Source of the DNA: Mycobacterium sp. 852013-51886_SCH5428379
Lineage (GTDB): Bacteria > Actinomycetota > Actinomycetes > Mycobacteriales > Mycobacteriaceae
DNA: 64,000 nucleotides
Reading direction: 5' to 3'
NCBI RefSeq assembly: GCF_001665575.1
Contig: NZ_LZSU01000051.1
Span: forward strand, 62,001-126,000
Made by a program: the position numbers and the translations under genes. Every line of letters begins with the position of its first letter. The first letter of the stretch is position 1. The notes under the pieces were generated by a model. That model was not told the DNA's origin, did not search any database, and was given only the letters and a program-made list of their open reading frames with translations. Positions 54,041 to 61,876 of the stretch are shown piece after piece.

Positions 54041-54547
54041 TCAGACCTTCTTCATGTAGAAGGGCATTCTGATCTGCGGCCACTGGTTGCGGCCACACGA
54101 TCCGCTGGGCCCGAGTGTCTGGTTCTCGCCGGTGTATTCGGTGGAGGCGGCGTTGTAGTGGCCGTCGAAGCCGACCGGGTAGATTTTGTAGACCCGCAGA
54201 CCCTCGACCGGCTGGCCGTCGGCGCAGAACCGCCACTCCGGCACCACGCGCTTGACGTACCACAGACCGTTGCTGGTGTAGATCGGCGCGCTCCAGCCCG
54301 CGTCGCTGTTCACGGTGCCTGCACAGTCACTCGGGGAGCTGCAGACCGTGGTGATTGTCCACGTACTGCGTTCTCCCGGTTGAGGTTGGAAGCGTTCATT
54401 GATCTTCGCCAGCTGACCGTTCGACGAGATCTCGTACGTCCCGTTGATACCCCAGTCATTGTCCGCACCCGCGGGCGCCGCGGTCGTCAGACCGACCAGT
54501 GCGGTGACTCCGGCGATGGCGGCGCCGACTCTCATCTTGGCCGACAT
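54041..54547 (-). CDS. Secreted protein of unknown function
   Basis: This 168-residue protein has a signal peptide (KMRVGAAIAGVTALVGLTTAAPAGA, cleaved near residue 29). The mature part has four cysteines (TVCSSPSDCAG, WRFCADG, GSCGRNQ) and many aromatic residues (WGINGTYEI, LWYVKRVVPEWRF), suggesting a disulfide-stabilised beta fold. I do not recognise the family, though similar short secreted proteins are common in mycobacteria. It is divergent from the small secreted gene at 54739 and converges on the mce operon. The start may be 54547 or ATG 54535. Confidence 0.8.
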   Translation of the reverse strand: MSAKMRVGAAIAGVTALVGLTTAAPAGADNDWGINGTYEISSNGQLAKINERFQPQPGERSTWTITTVCSSPSDCAGTVNSDAGWSAPIYTSNGLWYVKRVVPEWRFCADGQPVEGLRVYKIYPVGFDGHYNAASTEYTGENQTLGPSGSCGRNQWPQIRMPFYMKKV

Positions 54548-54569
54548 TGGTGTGACTCCTCTGTCCAGC

Positions 54570-54584
54570 GGAAGTGCAATTTCC
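54570..54584. promoter_or_regulatory. Weak GAGAAT-family site upstream of the secreted gene at 54547
   Basis: GGAAGT-GCA-ATTTCC is a partly symmetric 15-base site sharing GCA-ATTTCC with the 41433 site. A lone GAGAAT follows at 54592-54597. It is suggestive only. Confidence 0.3.
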
Positions 54585-54697
54585 GAATAGTGAGAATATC
54601 AGTCCAGGCGAAACGCCATTGCGCATCAACCGGATTCGCGTCGGCGGCAGGGGCGGTCAAGCGCCGCCAGATGCCCGCCCCGATCTTCTCAGAATAG

Positions 54698-54712
54698 GAG
54701 AGTTCCGTTCTC
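54698..54712. promoter_or_regulatory. GAGAAT-n3-ATTCTC family site upstream of the secreted gene at 54739
   Basis: GAGAGT-TCC-GTTCTC keeps the 15-base frame with two changes, and GGAGA/TCTCC arms extend it by one base on each side. It ends 27 bases before ATG 54739. Confidence 0.5.
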
Positions 54713-54738
54713 CAATGTGGCAAAGTAGGAGGGTGCGT

Positions 54739-55128
54739 ATGACCATGGTGGCGGCCGCCGCGACGATCGTGGCCGGGATGTTCAGTGCGCCGCAGGCGAA
54801 TGCCCAACCGCAAACCTGCAACGACCCGTTCTGCGTCCCGGGTATCACCCCGAACGTGGTCCAGGGGTCCTACTGCTCGAACACGAGCTACTACGTGTTC
54901 GGCACCGCGGTCGCCGGAGCCTCGACGCGTGCGGGCCGGCTGCTGTTCTGCGGTTCACCCCGCCGGTACGAACCGCGTTGGTTCCGTTCGCCGCCGATGG
55001 CCGGGATCCGGACCGAGGGCAGCGACTGCACCAACTACCTGGACTACGTGGCCCAGGCGCCGGACGGGCTTTTCCTGGCCTGTGTCGCCAAGGACGACCA
55101 GCATCGCTGGTTGCGCGGGGACGCCTGA
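54739..55128 (+). CDS. Small secreted protein of unknown function
   Basis: This 129-residue protein starts at ATG 54739 because AGGAGGG lies five bases upstream; earlier in-frame starts such as 54715 lack such a site. The signal peptide is MVAAAATIVAGMFSAPQANA with cleavage near residue 22. The mature chain has six cysteines (QTCNDPFCVPG, GSYCSN, LLFCGS, SDCTNY, LACVAK), probably three disulfides. The family is unknown. It is divergent from the 54547 gene across a 191-base region carrying two motif sites. Confidence 0.8.
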   Translation: MTMVAAAATIVAGMFSAPQANAQPQTCNDPFCVPGITPNVVQGSYCSNTSYYVFGTAVAGASTRAGRLLFCGSPRRYEPRWFRSPPMAGIRTEGSDCTNYLDYVAQAPDGLFLACVAKDDQHRWLRGDA

Positions 55129-55139
55129 GAAGCGGTCGG

Positions 55140-55556
55140 TTACCAGTCCCGCAGTGAGCACAGCGCGCCGCGGGTGCCTTCCGCGGTCTTGACGACGACG
55201 CCGTCCACGGACAGTTCACATTTGAGCTTCGGTGCCTGCAGTTCCGGGGATTCACCGCTGGTGACCACCACCATCGCCCACCGGCCCGGATCGGCGAGCC
55301 TGGTCTCGAACACCCAGGGCTGATCCGGGCCGACGTTGGCCTCGGCCTTCGGGCTGAAGACGTAAGGGTTGTGGCTGTAATCGGAGAACGTCGGCGGGTC
55401 GACCTCGCGGTAGTAGATGTCAGCGTAGAACGGTGCGTCCGCCGTCACGACGTACTTGATCGCGTGCATCATCGGCTGCGCCGTTGCCGGGACTGCCGTG
55501 CCGATCGCACTGCCCGCCATCACCATCGCGGCGGTGAGTGCCACTGTGGACCGCAT
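55140..55556 (-). CDS. Secreted protein of unknown function, MmpS-like pattern
   Basis: This 138-residue protein has a signal peptide (MRSTVALTAAMVMAGSAIGTAVPATA) and a mature part with KYVVTADAPFYADIYYREVD and a C-terminal KCELSVDGVVVKTAEGTRGALCSL. This strand order, with a cysteine before and after the last strands, resembles the MmpS domain that assists MmpL lipid exporters. No mmpL gene is near and the classic N-terminal TM anchor is replaced by a cleavable signal. ATG 55556 has AAGGA seven bases before. It is co-transcribed with the gene at 55559. Confidence 0.75.
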   Translation of the reverse strand: MRSTVALTAAMVMAGSAIGTAVPATAQPMMHAIKYVVTADAPFYADIYYREVDPPTFSDYSHNPYVFSPKAEANVGPDQPWVFETRLADPGRWAMVVVTSGESPELQAPKLKCELSVDGVVVKTAEGTRGALCSLRDW

Positions 55557-55558
55557 CG

Positions 55559-56014
55559 TCACATCCTTGTCAGAGAGATGGGGTACACGCGCTGGCCGCC
55601 CGGTGCGCCGTCACAGCCGGCGTTAAACGTCGACACCATCTCACCGACCAAAGTCGTTGCGTCCCAGGTGTACACGTCGTGGGTCGGAATGGTCGGACCG
55701 TAATAGATGTCGCCGCAACGCAGCCCGAAGGGGTCGTCGATGATCATGGTGTAGCGGCCGTCGACCAACCATGCCTCGGCCTTGGTGTAGAGGGCCTTGG
55801 CGATGGGCTGCGGCATCATCATCGCGTCGATGCAGTCGGTCCGCTTGGAGTTGTCGTCATTGCGGCACGGTGAGACCAGGGACAGCACCCAGGTGTGAAA
55901 GTCCCTGCGGTCGGGGATGTGCAGGTTGTAGTTACCGAGGGACATCGCCGACGCCTGTGGGGCGCCGACCATCGCCGCCACCAACAGCGCGACGCCGACC
56001 AGAACAGACCTCAC
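55559..56014 (-). CDS. Secreted protein of unknown function
   Basis: This 151-residue protein starts at GTG 56014 behind a GGAGG site. Its signal peptide is RSVLVGVALLVAAMVGAPQASA. The mature part has four cysteines (VSPCRND, RTDCIDA, GLRCGDI, NAGCDG) and a beta-rich look. I recognise a general mycobacterial secreted pattern (NYNLHIPDRRDFHTWVLS, and CRNDD) but no function. It is first in a two-gene operon with the MmpS-like gene, downstream of the palindrome at 56045-56059. Confidence 0.8.
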   Translation of the reverse strand: MRSVLVGVALLVAAMVGAPQASAMSLGNYNLHIPDRRDFHTWVLSLVSPCRNDDNSKRTDCIDAMMMPQPIAKALYTKAEAWLVDGRYTMIIDDPFGLRCGDIYYGPTIPTHDVYTWDATTLVGEMVSTFNAGCDGAPGGQRVYPISLTRM

Positions 56015-56044
56015 CCGCTACCTCCGGACCGTTTGAGCTGTAAC

Positions 56045-56059
56045 GAGATTGCCATTCTC
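56045..56059. promoter_or_regulatory. GAGAAT-n3-ATTCTC family site upstream of the secreted operon
   Basis: GAGATT-GCC-ATTCTC, flanked by C and G that extend the symmetry, lies 30 bases upstream of the GTG at 56014. A second half-site GGAGAAT follows at about 56067-56072. Confidence 0.6.
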
Positions 56060-56121
56060 GCAATCGGAGAATAGCAACCTCAACGGCGGTCCGAGGTCGG
56101 AACCGCAGATGCGCGACGCCG

Positions 56122-57408
56122 CTACAGCGCCGTGAACTCGATGTTGAGTTCGGTGAGGCCGCGCAGGATGAACGTGGGCTCGTAGGTGTAGCGCCGGTCG
56201 CCGATCGGACCGTGCTTCTCCTCGTCGATCCGGATGTCGCCGAGCCGGTCGAGGAGGCGCTCGATGGACACCCGGCCCTCGACGCGCGCCAGCGGAGCGC
56301 CGGGGCAGGAGTGGATGCCCCGGCTGAACGCGATGTGCTCACGGACGTTCTTGCGGTCGAGCTGGAACTCGTGCGGATTGTCGAAGCGGCGCGGGTCCCG
56401 GTTCGCCGCACCGGGACTCACCATCACCGTGGTGCCCGCGGGCACGGGGGTGTCGCCGAGTGTGGTGGACTTGCGGGCCATCCGGAACACGCTCTTCACC
56501 GGAGCGTCCAACCGCAGGCACTCCTCGATGAAGGTCGGGATACGGCTGCGGTCGTCGCGCAACTGCTGCTGGATGTCCGGTCGGTCACCGAGGACGCGCA
56601 GGGCCGCGGAGAGCAGCTTGGCGGTGGTCTCCTGGCCGGCGCCGAACAGGAAGGTCGCCGTGCGGACCACGTCGACGACGGCCGGGGTTGATCCGTCGGG
56701 GTACAGCGCCGTGGCCAGACCGGTGAGTACGTCTTCGCGCGGGTTCTTGCGGCGATCCTCGATGTAGTGGCTGAACTTCTCGTCGGCCCACTCCAGCGGG
56801 TTGTCGGCGATCGGCTCATGATCGAGACCGCCGATATTGGTGCCGGGCCGCTGGGCGCCGAACGCGTTGCGGAACTCCTCGTGGTCCTCCTCGGGGACCC
56901 CGAGCAGATCGGCGACCGCGAGCAACGAGAACGGTCGCCCGTAGGAGGCCAGGAACTCGCAGCGGCCCTGCGCGATGAATTCGTCGATGTGGCGGTCGGC
57001 CAGCCGCCACATGAAGTCCTCGTTCTCCTTGAGGCGCTTGGGCGTCAGCAGACGGCTCAGCAGGGACCGGGCGTCGGTGTGGTTGGGCGGATCCATCGTG
57101 ACCATGTGCTCGTACATCGGGATCTCGGTGCGATGCTCCTCGAGCTTCGCGCAGATGTCGTCGCCCTCGGGCACGAACGGCAGCGGGGTGAACGGGCCCG
57201 CGACCGCGACGCACGACGAGTAGTTCTCGGAGTCCTTGTAGACGGTGTTCGACTCCTCCCAGCCGGTGACGGCCAGGACGTTGTTGTTGATCGGACAGCA
57301 CGTCGGGTTCTTGGTGCGCAGGTAGTCGAAGTACGGATGAGGGTCGGGCACCAGCGACGGATCGGTGAAGTAGTCGATCGAATCGAAATCCGTGGAATCC
57401 GTGGTCAT
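56122..57408 (-). CDS. Cytochrome P450
   Basis: This 428-residue P450 has I-helix GAGQETT, ExxR in EECLRLDAP and the heme loop FSRGIHSCPG, where serine replaces the usual glycine after phenylalanine. It is the closest intact relative of the P450 at 15564, sharing LLTPKRLKENED and ILRGLTELNIEF. ATG 57408 is used; ATG 57417 and 57426 are possible. It is divergent from a TetR gene with the TGCTnAGCA repeats between them. There is no adjacent ferredoxin. Confidence 0.94.
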   Translation of the reverse strand: MTTDSTDFDSIDYFTDPSLVPDPHPYFDYLRTKNPTCCPINNNVLAVTGWEESNTVYKDSENYSSCVAVAGPFTPLPFVPEGDDICAKLEEHRTEIPMYEHMVTMDPPNHTDARSLLSRLLTPKRLKENEDFMWRLADRHIDEFIAQGRCEFLASYGRPFSLLAVADLLGVPEEDHEEFRNAFGAQRPGTNIGGLDHEPIADNPLEWADEKFSHYIEDRRKNPREDVLTGLATALYPDGSTPAVVDVVRTATFLFGAGQETTAKLLSAALRVLGDRPDIQQQLRDDRSRIPTFIEECLRLDAPVKSVFRMARKSTTLGDTPVPAGTTVMVSPGAANRDPRRFDNPHEFQLDRKNVREHIAFSRGIHSCPGAPLARVEGRVSIERLLDRLGDIRIDEEKHGPIGDRRYTYEPTFILRGLTELNIEFTAL

Positions 57409-57487
57409 GATCCGCATGCCCTCCAATGTCGGCGCGTATGTGCGGCGGCTGTAGATGATTGGTCATTCAGGACTGAGCGACCGAATA

Positions 57488-57519
57488 TGCTGAGCACCTG
57501 CTTAGCATGGTGCTGAGGT
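57488..57519. promoter_or_regulatory. Three TGCTnAGCA-type repeats in the divergent P450/TetR promoter
   Basis: TGCTGAGCA (57488), TGCTTAGCA (57499) and TGCTGAGGT (57511) are spaced 11-12 bases apart, close to one helical turn. The first two are each near-palindromes. In addition AGCACC (57493) is answered by GGTGCT (57509). This looks like a multi-dimer TetR operator for the flanking genes; binding by the adjacent TetR is inferred. Confidence 0.55.
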
Positions 57520-57609
57520 CGGGGTCAAGGATGCGCCGTTACGATCGGCGCGTCGGGTCGGCGCGGGTCCGAAGTGGATTCGGCGCTGCGGGAAAGGTGT
57601 TGGAACGGT

Positions 57610-58224
57610 ATGACGACTGCGCGACGGATCGGGGCGCCGGACGCGAAGAACCGGACGGTGCTCCTCGACGCCGCCGAGCGGTTGATGCTCGAGGACGGTT
57701 ACGCGGCGGTGACCTCGCGACGGGTGGCCGAGCGCGCGGAGCTCAAACCCCAATTGGTGCACTACTACTTCCGCACCATGGACGAGTTGTACCTCGCGGT
57801 GTTCCGGCGGCGCGCCGACGAGGGGCTCGAAACACTGGAGCGTGCGTTGCAGTCCCCGCAGCCGCTGTGGGCGCTGTGGCGCTACGACGCGGATCCGGGG
57901 ACCGCGACGTTCAGCGTGGAGTTCGCCGCGCTGGCCAGCCATCGACCCGAACTGCGGGCCGAGGTGGCTCGCTACGGCGAGCGCTACCGGGAGGCGGAAC
58001 GGGCAGCGCTGACCGAGGCCTTGGGGCGGTACGGGGTGGACGTCGGTGCGGTGCCGCCGGTGGTCTGGGCGGTGTTCGCCACGAGCCTGTCCCGGGTGCT
58101 GGTCATGGAGCAGGCGCTCGGAATGTCGACCGGCCACGCCGAGACGCTGGCGTTCATCGAATCCTGGTTGCGGCAACTCGAAGGCGAACCGCCGCCGCTC
58201 GAGGACGGCACCGGCTCGCACTGA
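57610..58224 (+). CDS. TetR-family transcriptional regulator
   Basis: This 204-residue regulator has an N-terminal helix-turn-helix: LLDAAERLMLEDGYAAVTS then RRVAERAELKPQLVHYYF at about residues 37-55. The C-terminal ligand domain differs from the TetR proteins at 5227 and 17465, so it is not a recent copy of them. It is divergent from the P450 at 57408. It is a candidate for control of that P450, and possibly of the widespread GAGAAT motif, although the motif is not present in its own promoter. That absence counts against the second idea. Confidence 0.92.
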   Translation: MTTARRIGAPDAKNRTVLLDAAERLMLEDGYAAVTSRRVAERAELKPQLVHYYFRTMDELYLAVFRRRADEGLETLERALQSPQPLWALWRYDADPGTATFSVEFAALASHRPELRAEVARYGERYREAERAALTEALGRYGVDVGAVPPVVWAVFATSLSRVLVMEQALGMSTGHAETLAFIESWLRQLEGEPPPLEDGTGSH

Positions 58225-58235
58225 GGTCTCGGCGC

Positions 58236-59120
58236 TCACCTCGGCCTCCCGTCGACGACGACGCCCGCCGCGGCCTCGTAGGGTTTGACGACCGAGGTGA
58301 AATCCGAGTCCGGGCCCTGCTGGGTCAGGACCGTCTCCCACACCTGGAGAACCGTCGACGCCAGCGCCGTGGGCAGCGAAAGCGCCTGGGCCTCCTCGAG
58401 ATACAGGCGGAGATCTTTCACCATGAGGCCGGTTGCGAAGCCGTAGTCGAACGTGCGGGGCAGGATCGACCGGGGAAACTTGTCCCGGCTGGCGTGCGTG
58501 GCGCCGGAGCCGGCGTTGAGGACCTCGATCATCACCGTCGGGTCGAGGCCGGATTTGACGCCCATCACCGCCACCTCCGCGGTAGCTGCCAGACTGCACG
58601 CCGCCATCAGGTTGTTGACCAGCTTCATGGTCTGGGCGGCACCGGGTTTCTCGCCGACGAAAAGGGGGCGGCCGAGCGTCTCCAGCACATCGCGGGCACT
58701 GTCGAACAGCGCCCGTGGACCCGAGACCATCACCGTGAGGGCGCCGTTGGTTGCGCCGGCGACGCCGCCGCTGACCGGACAGTCCAGCATCCCGGCGCCT
58801 CGCGCGTCCAGACGCTCGCGATTGCGCACTGCCGCAGCACTTCCGGTGGTGGACAGGTCGATCAGCCGTTCGACGCGACTCCCCGCCGCCACTGCAGCGA
58901 CCACCTCTTCGGACGTCTTCGGCGTCGGCAGGCTCATCAGGACGGTGGCTGCGCGCTCGGCGACCTCGGTCGGGGAGCCGGCCGCGACGGCGCCCTGGCC
59001 GACCGTCCGCGCGACCGCCGCGGCGTCGATGTCGAAGACCGTCAGGCGGTGTCCCGCCGCGATCAAGCGGGCCGCGATCGGGGCGCCCATGTTGCCGAGG
59101 CCGACGAAGCCGAGGTCCAT
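58236..59120 (-). CDS. 3-hydroxyisobutyrate dehydrogenase-like NAD(P) oxidoreductase
   Basis: This 294-residue beta-hydroxyacid dehydrogenase has dinucleotide motif GFVGLGNMGAPI, substrate loop DCPVSGGVAG near residue 120 and catalytic lysine in AQTMKLVNNLM. It is full length, unlike the two shorter copies at 25057 and 25854. ATG 59120 overlaps the stop of the CMD gene as TGATG. It closes the operon DUF35, thiolase-like, CMD, HIBADH. It may act on a beta-hydroxy acid released by that pathway. Confidence 0.93.
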   Translation of the reverse strand: MDLGFVGLGNMGAPIAARLIAAGHRLTVFDIDAAAVARTVGQGAVAAGSPTEVAERAATVLMSLPTPKTSEEVVAAVAAGSRVERLIDLSTTGSAAAVRNRERLDARGAGMLDCPVSGGVAGATNGALTVMVSGPRALFDSARDVLETLGRPLFVGEKPGAAQTMKLVNNLMAACSLAATAEVAVMGVKSGLDPTVMIEVLNAGSGATHASRDKFPRSILPRTFDYGFATGLMVKDLRLYLEEAQALSLPTALASTVLQVWETVLTQQGPDSDFTSVVKPYEAAAGVVVDGRPR

Positions 59121-59500
59121 CACTGTCCGTCGAGTTCGGCGAACGCCTCGCGGGCGATGCGGAAGCTGTCGACCCCCGCGGGAACGCCGGCATAGACGGC
59201 GACCTGCATGAAGACCTCTCGGATCTCGTCGCGGGTCACTCCGTTGGTCAGCGCGCCCATGATGTGGGTACGCAGTTCATGGGGCCGGTTGAGCACCGCG
59301 AGCATCGCCAGGTTGAGCATGCTGCGGGTCTTGCGGGGGAGTTCTTCCCGTCCCCAGACCGCACCCCAGCAGAACTCGGTCACCAACTCCTGGAAGGGTC
59401 CGGTGAACTCATCGGCGCCCTCGGTGGCGCGCCGGACGTAGGCGTCGCCGAGCACCTCGGCCCGGATCTCGCGACCCCGCTCGAAGCGTTCCCGGTCCAC
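59120..59500 (-). CDS. Gamma-carboxymuconolactone decarboxylase (PcaC/CMD)-like protein
   Basis: This 126-residue protein has the length and pattern of PcaC-type CMD: FCWGAVWGREELPRKTRSMLNLAMLA, then ELRTHIMGALTNGVTRDEIREVFMQ, with the conserved histidine in THIMGAL. It is the best CMD match of the three in the window. PcaC decarboxylates a lactone in the protocatechuate branch, but no other pca genes are seen, so the substrate may differ. It lies between the thiolase-like and HIBADH genes with a six-base gap and an overlap. Confidence 0.9.
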   Translation of the reverse strand: MDRERFERGREIRAEVLGDAYVRRATEGADEFTGPFQELVTEFCWGAVWGREELPRKTRSMLNLAMLAVLNRPHELRTHIMGALTNGVTRDEIREVFMQVAVYAGVPAGVDSFRIAREAFAELDGQ

Positions 59501-59506
59501 CGGGGG

Positions 59507-60652
59507 CTACAGCGACAGGATGGTCGCCGAAGCGGTGCCGGGCGCCCCGTAGACCTGCGCCAGCCCGACGCGCGGGTTGCCGGGGACCTGCCGTTCGCCC
59601 GCCTCGCCGCGCAGCTGACGCACCAGCTCGTGCACCTGGCGCAGACCGGAGGCGCCGATCGGCTCACCGTTGGCGATCAGGCCGCCGTCGGTGTTGACCG
59701 GGATCGACCCGTGGATCTCAGTGGCCCCGTCGGCAAGCAGCTTCTCCTGCTCGCCGTCGGCGCACAGACCCGTCTCGGCCATGTGGATCACCTCCGCGCC
59801 GGCGTCGGTGTCCTGCAGCTGCGCGATGTCGACGTCCTCGGGCCCGATACCGGCCGCCTCGTAGGCGGCCTTCGCCGCGAACACCGTGGGAGACGGATCC
59901 TCGTCGAGCGGTGCCGAGGTCGCGTGCACCTCGTAGGCGCCGAAGGTGCGGGTCCGGATCTCGCTGGCTTTGACGTAGACCGGCTTGTCGGTGAACTTGT
60001 GGGCGATGTCGGCGCGGCACATGATCACCGCGGCGGCGCCCTCGTCCGGCGCGCAGAACATGTACTGGCGCAGCGGGTAGTTCAGCACCGGCGAGGCCAT
60101 GATCTCCTCGACGGAGATCTCCTTGCGCCGGAACGCATTCGGGTTGAGCATGCCGTTGCGGAAGTTCTTGTTGGCCACCCGCGCCAGCGTCTCCTCGGAG
60201 ATGTTGTGCGTGTGGATGTAGTGGTTGGCCTTCATGCCGAAGAATTTGGTGGTGACGAACTGGCCGTTGTTGGCATACCACTGCGGCAGCGCCAGTTTGG
60301 CCGGATCATCGGTGAACGCGCCGCGGGGATGCTTGTCGAGTCCGATGGCGATTCCGATGTCGTACTTGCCGAGTCGGATGGTGTCCGCGGTCTGCTGAAT
60401 GGCCGACGCCGCGGTGGCGCAGGCGTTGAAGACGTTCGTGAACGTGATGCCGGTCAGGCCTACGAGCCGGGTGACGGCGTCGGGGTTGGACACCTCGTAG
60501 CTGCCGCCGAAGCCGAACTGGATGTCCTTCCAGGAGATTCCGGCGTCCTGCAGCGCCAGCTGGATCGCGTCGGCGCCCATCTGCATCGCGGTCTTGTCGA
60601 ACCGGCCGAACGGATGGAGGCCGACTCCGATGATGGCGACGTCGTTCGTCAT
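59507..60652 (-). CDS. Thiolase-like lipid-transfer protein (Ltp/SCP2 type)
   Basis: This 381-residue thiolase-fold protein starts MTNDVAIIGVGLHPFGRF. The nucleophile position reads NVFNACATAAS, so a cysteine is present, unlike the fusion protein at 27556. The C-terminal thiolase motif is NTDGGLIANGEPIGASG, in which glutamate replaces the usual histidine of GHPxGASG. Loss of that histidine argues against normal thiolysis and for a retro-aldol or other carbon-carbon reaction. It follows the DUF35 gene by 16 bases, so the two likely form a complex of the Ltp2 plus DUF35 kind. Confidence 0.9.
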   Translation of the reverse strand: MTNDVAIIGVGLHPFGRFDKTAMQMGADAIQLALQDAGISWKDIQFGFGGSYEVSNPDAVTRLVGLTGITFTNVFNACATAASAIQQTADTIRLGKYDIGIAIGLDKHPRGAFTDDPAKLALPQWYANNGQFVTTKFFGMKANHYIHTHNISEETLARVANKNFRNGMLNPNAFRRKEISVEEIMASPVLNYPLRQYMFCAPDEGAAAVIMCRADIAHKFTDKPVYVKASEIRTRTFGAYEVHATSAPLDEDPSPTVFAAKAAYEAAGIGPEDVDIAQLQDTDAGAEVIHMAETGLCADGEQEKLLADGATEIHGSIPVNTDGGLIANGEPIGASGLRQVHELVRQLRGEAGERQVPGNPRVGLAQVYGAPGTASATILSL

Positions 60653-60668
60653 ATCGCGAAACCTTCGT

Positions 60669-61103
60669 CTAGACGGGCTGGAAGGCGAACGTGATGATCT
60701 CGTTGCCCTCCTCGTCCGTGGTGAACGGGATCATGGTCAGCTCGACGTCCATGCCGAACTGCAGTTTGGCCGGATCGTTCTCGGTGAGCCGGCCCTCCAC
60801 GCGGATGACGGGGTCGCCGCCGTCGTCGAGCTGGACGAGTCCGACACCGAACGGGACGAAGTCCTTGCCGGTGGGGCCCATGTACGGCGCACCGGGCGGG
60901 AAGCCCTGCGTGGTCCAGGCGATCAGGGTGCCGCGCCGGGGCAGCCGCAGCTCGGACATCTCCGGGCTGCTGCACCGCGGGCAGTACTGCTGAACGGGGA
61001 ACGCCGTGGCTGAGCAGGCGCCGCAACGACTTCCGATCAGCTGAGGGTTCTCATCCGGCCAGGTGGAGATTTCGGGCGCGAGGGCCTTCTGCGTGCTCGA
61101 CAC
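60669..61103 (-). CDS. DUF35 OB-fold/zinc-ribbon protein, partner of the thiolase-like protein
   Basis: This 144-residue protein has a rubredoxin-like zinc ribbon (CGAC near residue 27 and CPRC near 41) followed by an OB-fold (GTLIAWTTQG onward). DUF35 proteins bind acyl-CoA and partner thiolase-like aldolases or MaoC hydratases in steroid breakdown. It heads the operon under the perfect palindrome at 61119-61133, which ends 16 bases upstream of its GTG 61103. It is the free counterpart of the DUF35 half of the 27556 fusion. Confidence 0.92.
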   Translation of the reverse strand: MSSTQKALAPEISTWPDENPQLIGSRCGACSATAFPVQQYCPRCSSPEMSELRLPRRGTLIAWTTQGFPPGAPYMGPTGKDFVPFGVGLVQLDDGGDPVIRVEGRLTENDPAKLQFGMDVELTMIPFTTDEEGNEIITFAFQPV

Positions 61104-61118
61104 GAGTCGACGATATCT

Positions 61119-61133
61119 GAGAATCCAATTCTC
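61119..61133. promoter_or_regulatory. Perfect GAGAAT-n3-ATTCTC palindrome upstream of the DUF35 operon
   Basis: GAGAAT-CCA-ATTCTC is a perfect copy. It begins 16 bases upstream of the start at 61103, so it would overlap the transcription start or ribosome site. Confidence 0.7.
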
Positions 61134-61140
61134 GTCTAGA

Positions 61141-61154
61141 GAGAACGCGTTCTG
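61141..61154. promoter_or_regulatory. KstR-box-like palindrome
   Basis: GAGAACGCGTTCTG holds the perfect palindrome AGAACGCGTTCT with the AACnnGTT core of the steroid repressor KstR consensus (TnnAACnnGTTnnA, recalled). The outer T and A are not matched. It lies eight bases from the 61119 site and overlaps the end of the crotonase gene. Confidence 0.4.
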
Positions 61155-61871
61155 TCAGCGCGCCCGTTTAATCACTTTGTCGGCGGCGTCCCAGTGGGCG
61201 TCGGACACCCACAGCCGCGCGAACGCGTCGACCGCCTCGTCCGGTGTGGCGCCGCCGATCACCCGCTTGATCTCCCCGGCCGGTCGGCCGGCGAGTTGTC
61301 GGGCGATCGCCCGCCACTCCTGGTCGAAGGTGGGGCGCGGCAGCACCATGTCGATGAGGCCGATCCGCTCGGCGGCCGCCGCGTCGAGAATCCGTCCGGT
61401 GCCTGCGAGCAGCAGCGCCCGGCCCTTGCCGACCAGCGCCGCCAACCGCTCGGCGCCGCCCCACGCCGGCATGATCTCGAGCGTCACCTGGTTGAAGCCG
61501 ATCCGGATGTCCTCCGCTGCAAGGCGGATATCCGCGGCCACGGCGAATTCCGCGCCGCCACCGAGCGCGTGCCCGTTCAGCGCGGCGACGACAGGTCCGG
61601 GAAAGCTCGCCAGTCGATCGCAGATGGCCCGCATCCGACGCGCCATTGCGGCGGCCTCTTCCAGCGTCCGCAGCGCGCTGAGCTCCTTGAGGTCCCCGCC
61701 GGAGACGAACGCGCGATCGCCGGCGCCGGTGATCACCAGGGCACGCGCGTCGCCGACGCGGTCCAGTGCTCCCTCGAGTTCGCCCATCGTGTCCAGCGAG
61801 ATCGCGTTGCGCGCCTGCGGCCGGTTGATGGTGATGATGGCCAATCCGTCGTCCCACTCGAGTTCGACCAC
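61155..61871 (-). CDS. Enoyl-CoA hydratase/isomerase (crotonase) family protein lacking both catalytic glutamates
   Basis: This 238-residue crotonase-fold protein starts at GTG 61871. The oxyanion elements are present (GDRAFVSGGDLKEL and ALNGHALGGGAEFA). By hand alignment to rat enoyl-CoA hydratase, the first catalytic glutamate (QPE) corresponds to Gln in FNQVTL and the second (in AMEM) to Leu in RALLLA. It is also about 20 residues shorter than usual. It therefore probably does not hydrate enoyl-CoA; isomerase, thioesterase or ring-opening chemistry is possible. It is divergent from the ligase gene. Confidence 0.88.
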   Translation of the reverse strand: MVELEWDDGLAIITINRPQARNAISLDTMGELEGALDRVGDARALVITGAGDRAFVSGGDLKELSALRTLEEAAAMARRMRAICDRLASFPGPVVAALNGHALGGGAEFAVAADIRLAAEDIRIGFNQVTLEIMPAWGGAERLAALVGKGRALLLAGTGRILDAAAAERIGLIDMVLPRPTFDQEWRAIARQLAGRPAGEIKRVIGGATPDEAVDAFARLWVSDAHWDAADKVIKRAR

Positions 61872-61876
61872 TTGTC

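Noticed and set aside
59120..59500. A complete protocatechuate (pca) pathway suggested by the PcaC-like gene
   Set aside because: No ring-cleavage dioxygenase or other pca gene is present in the window.
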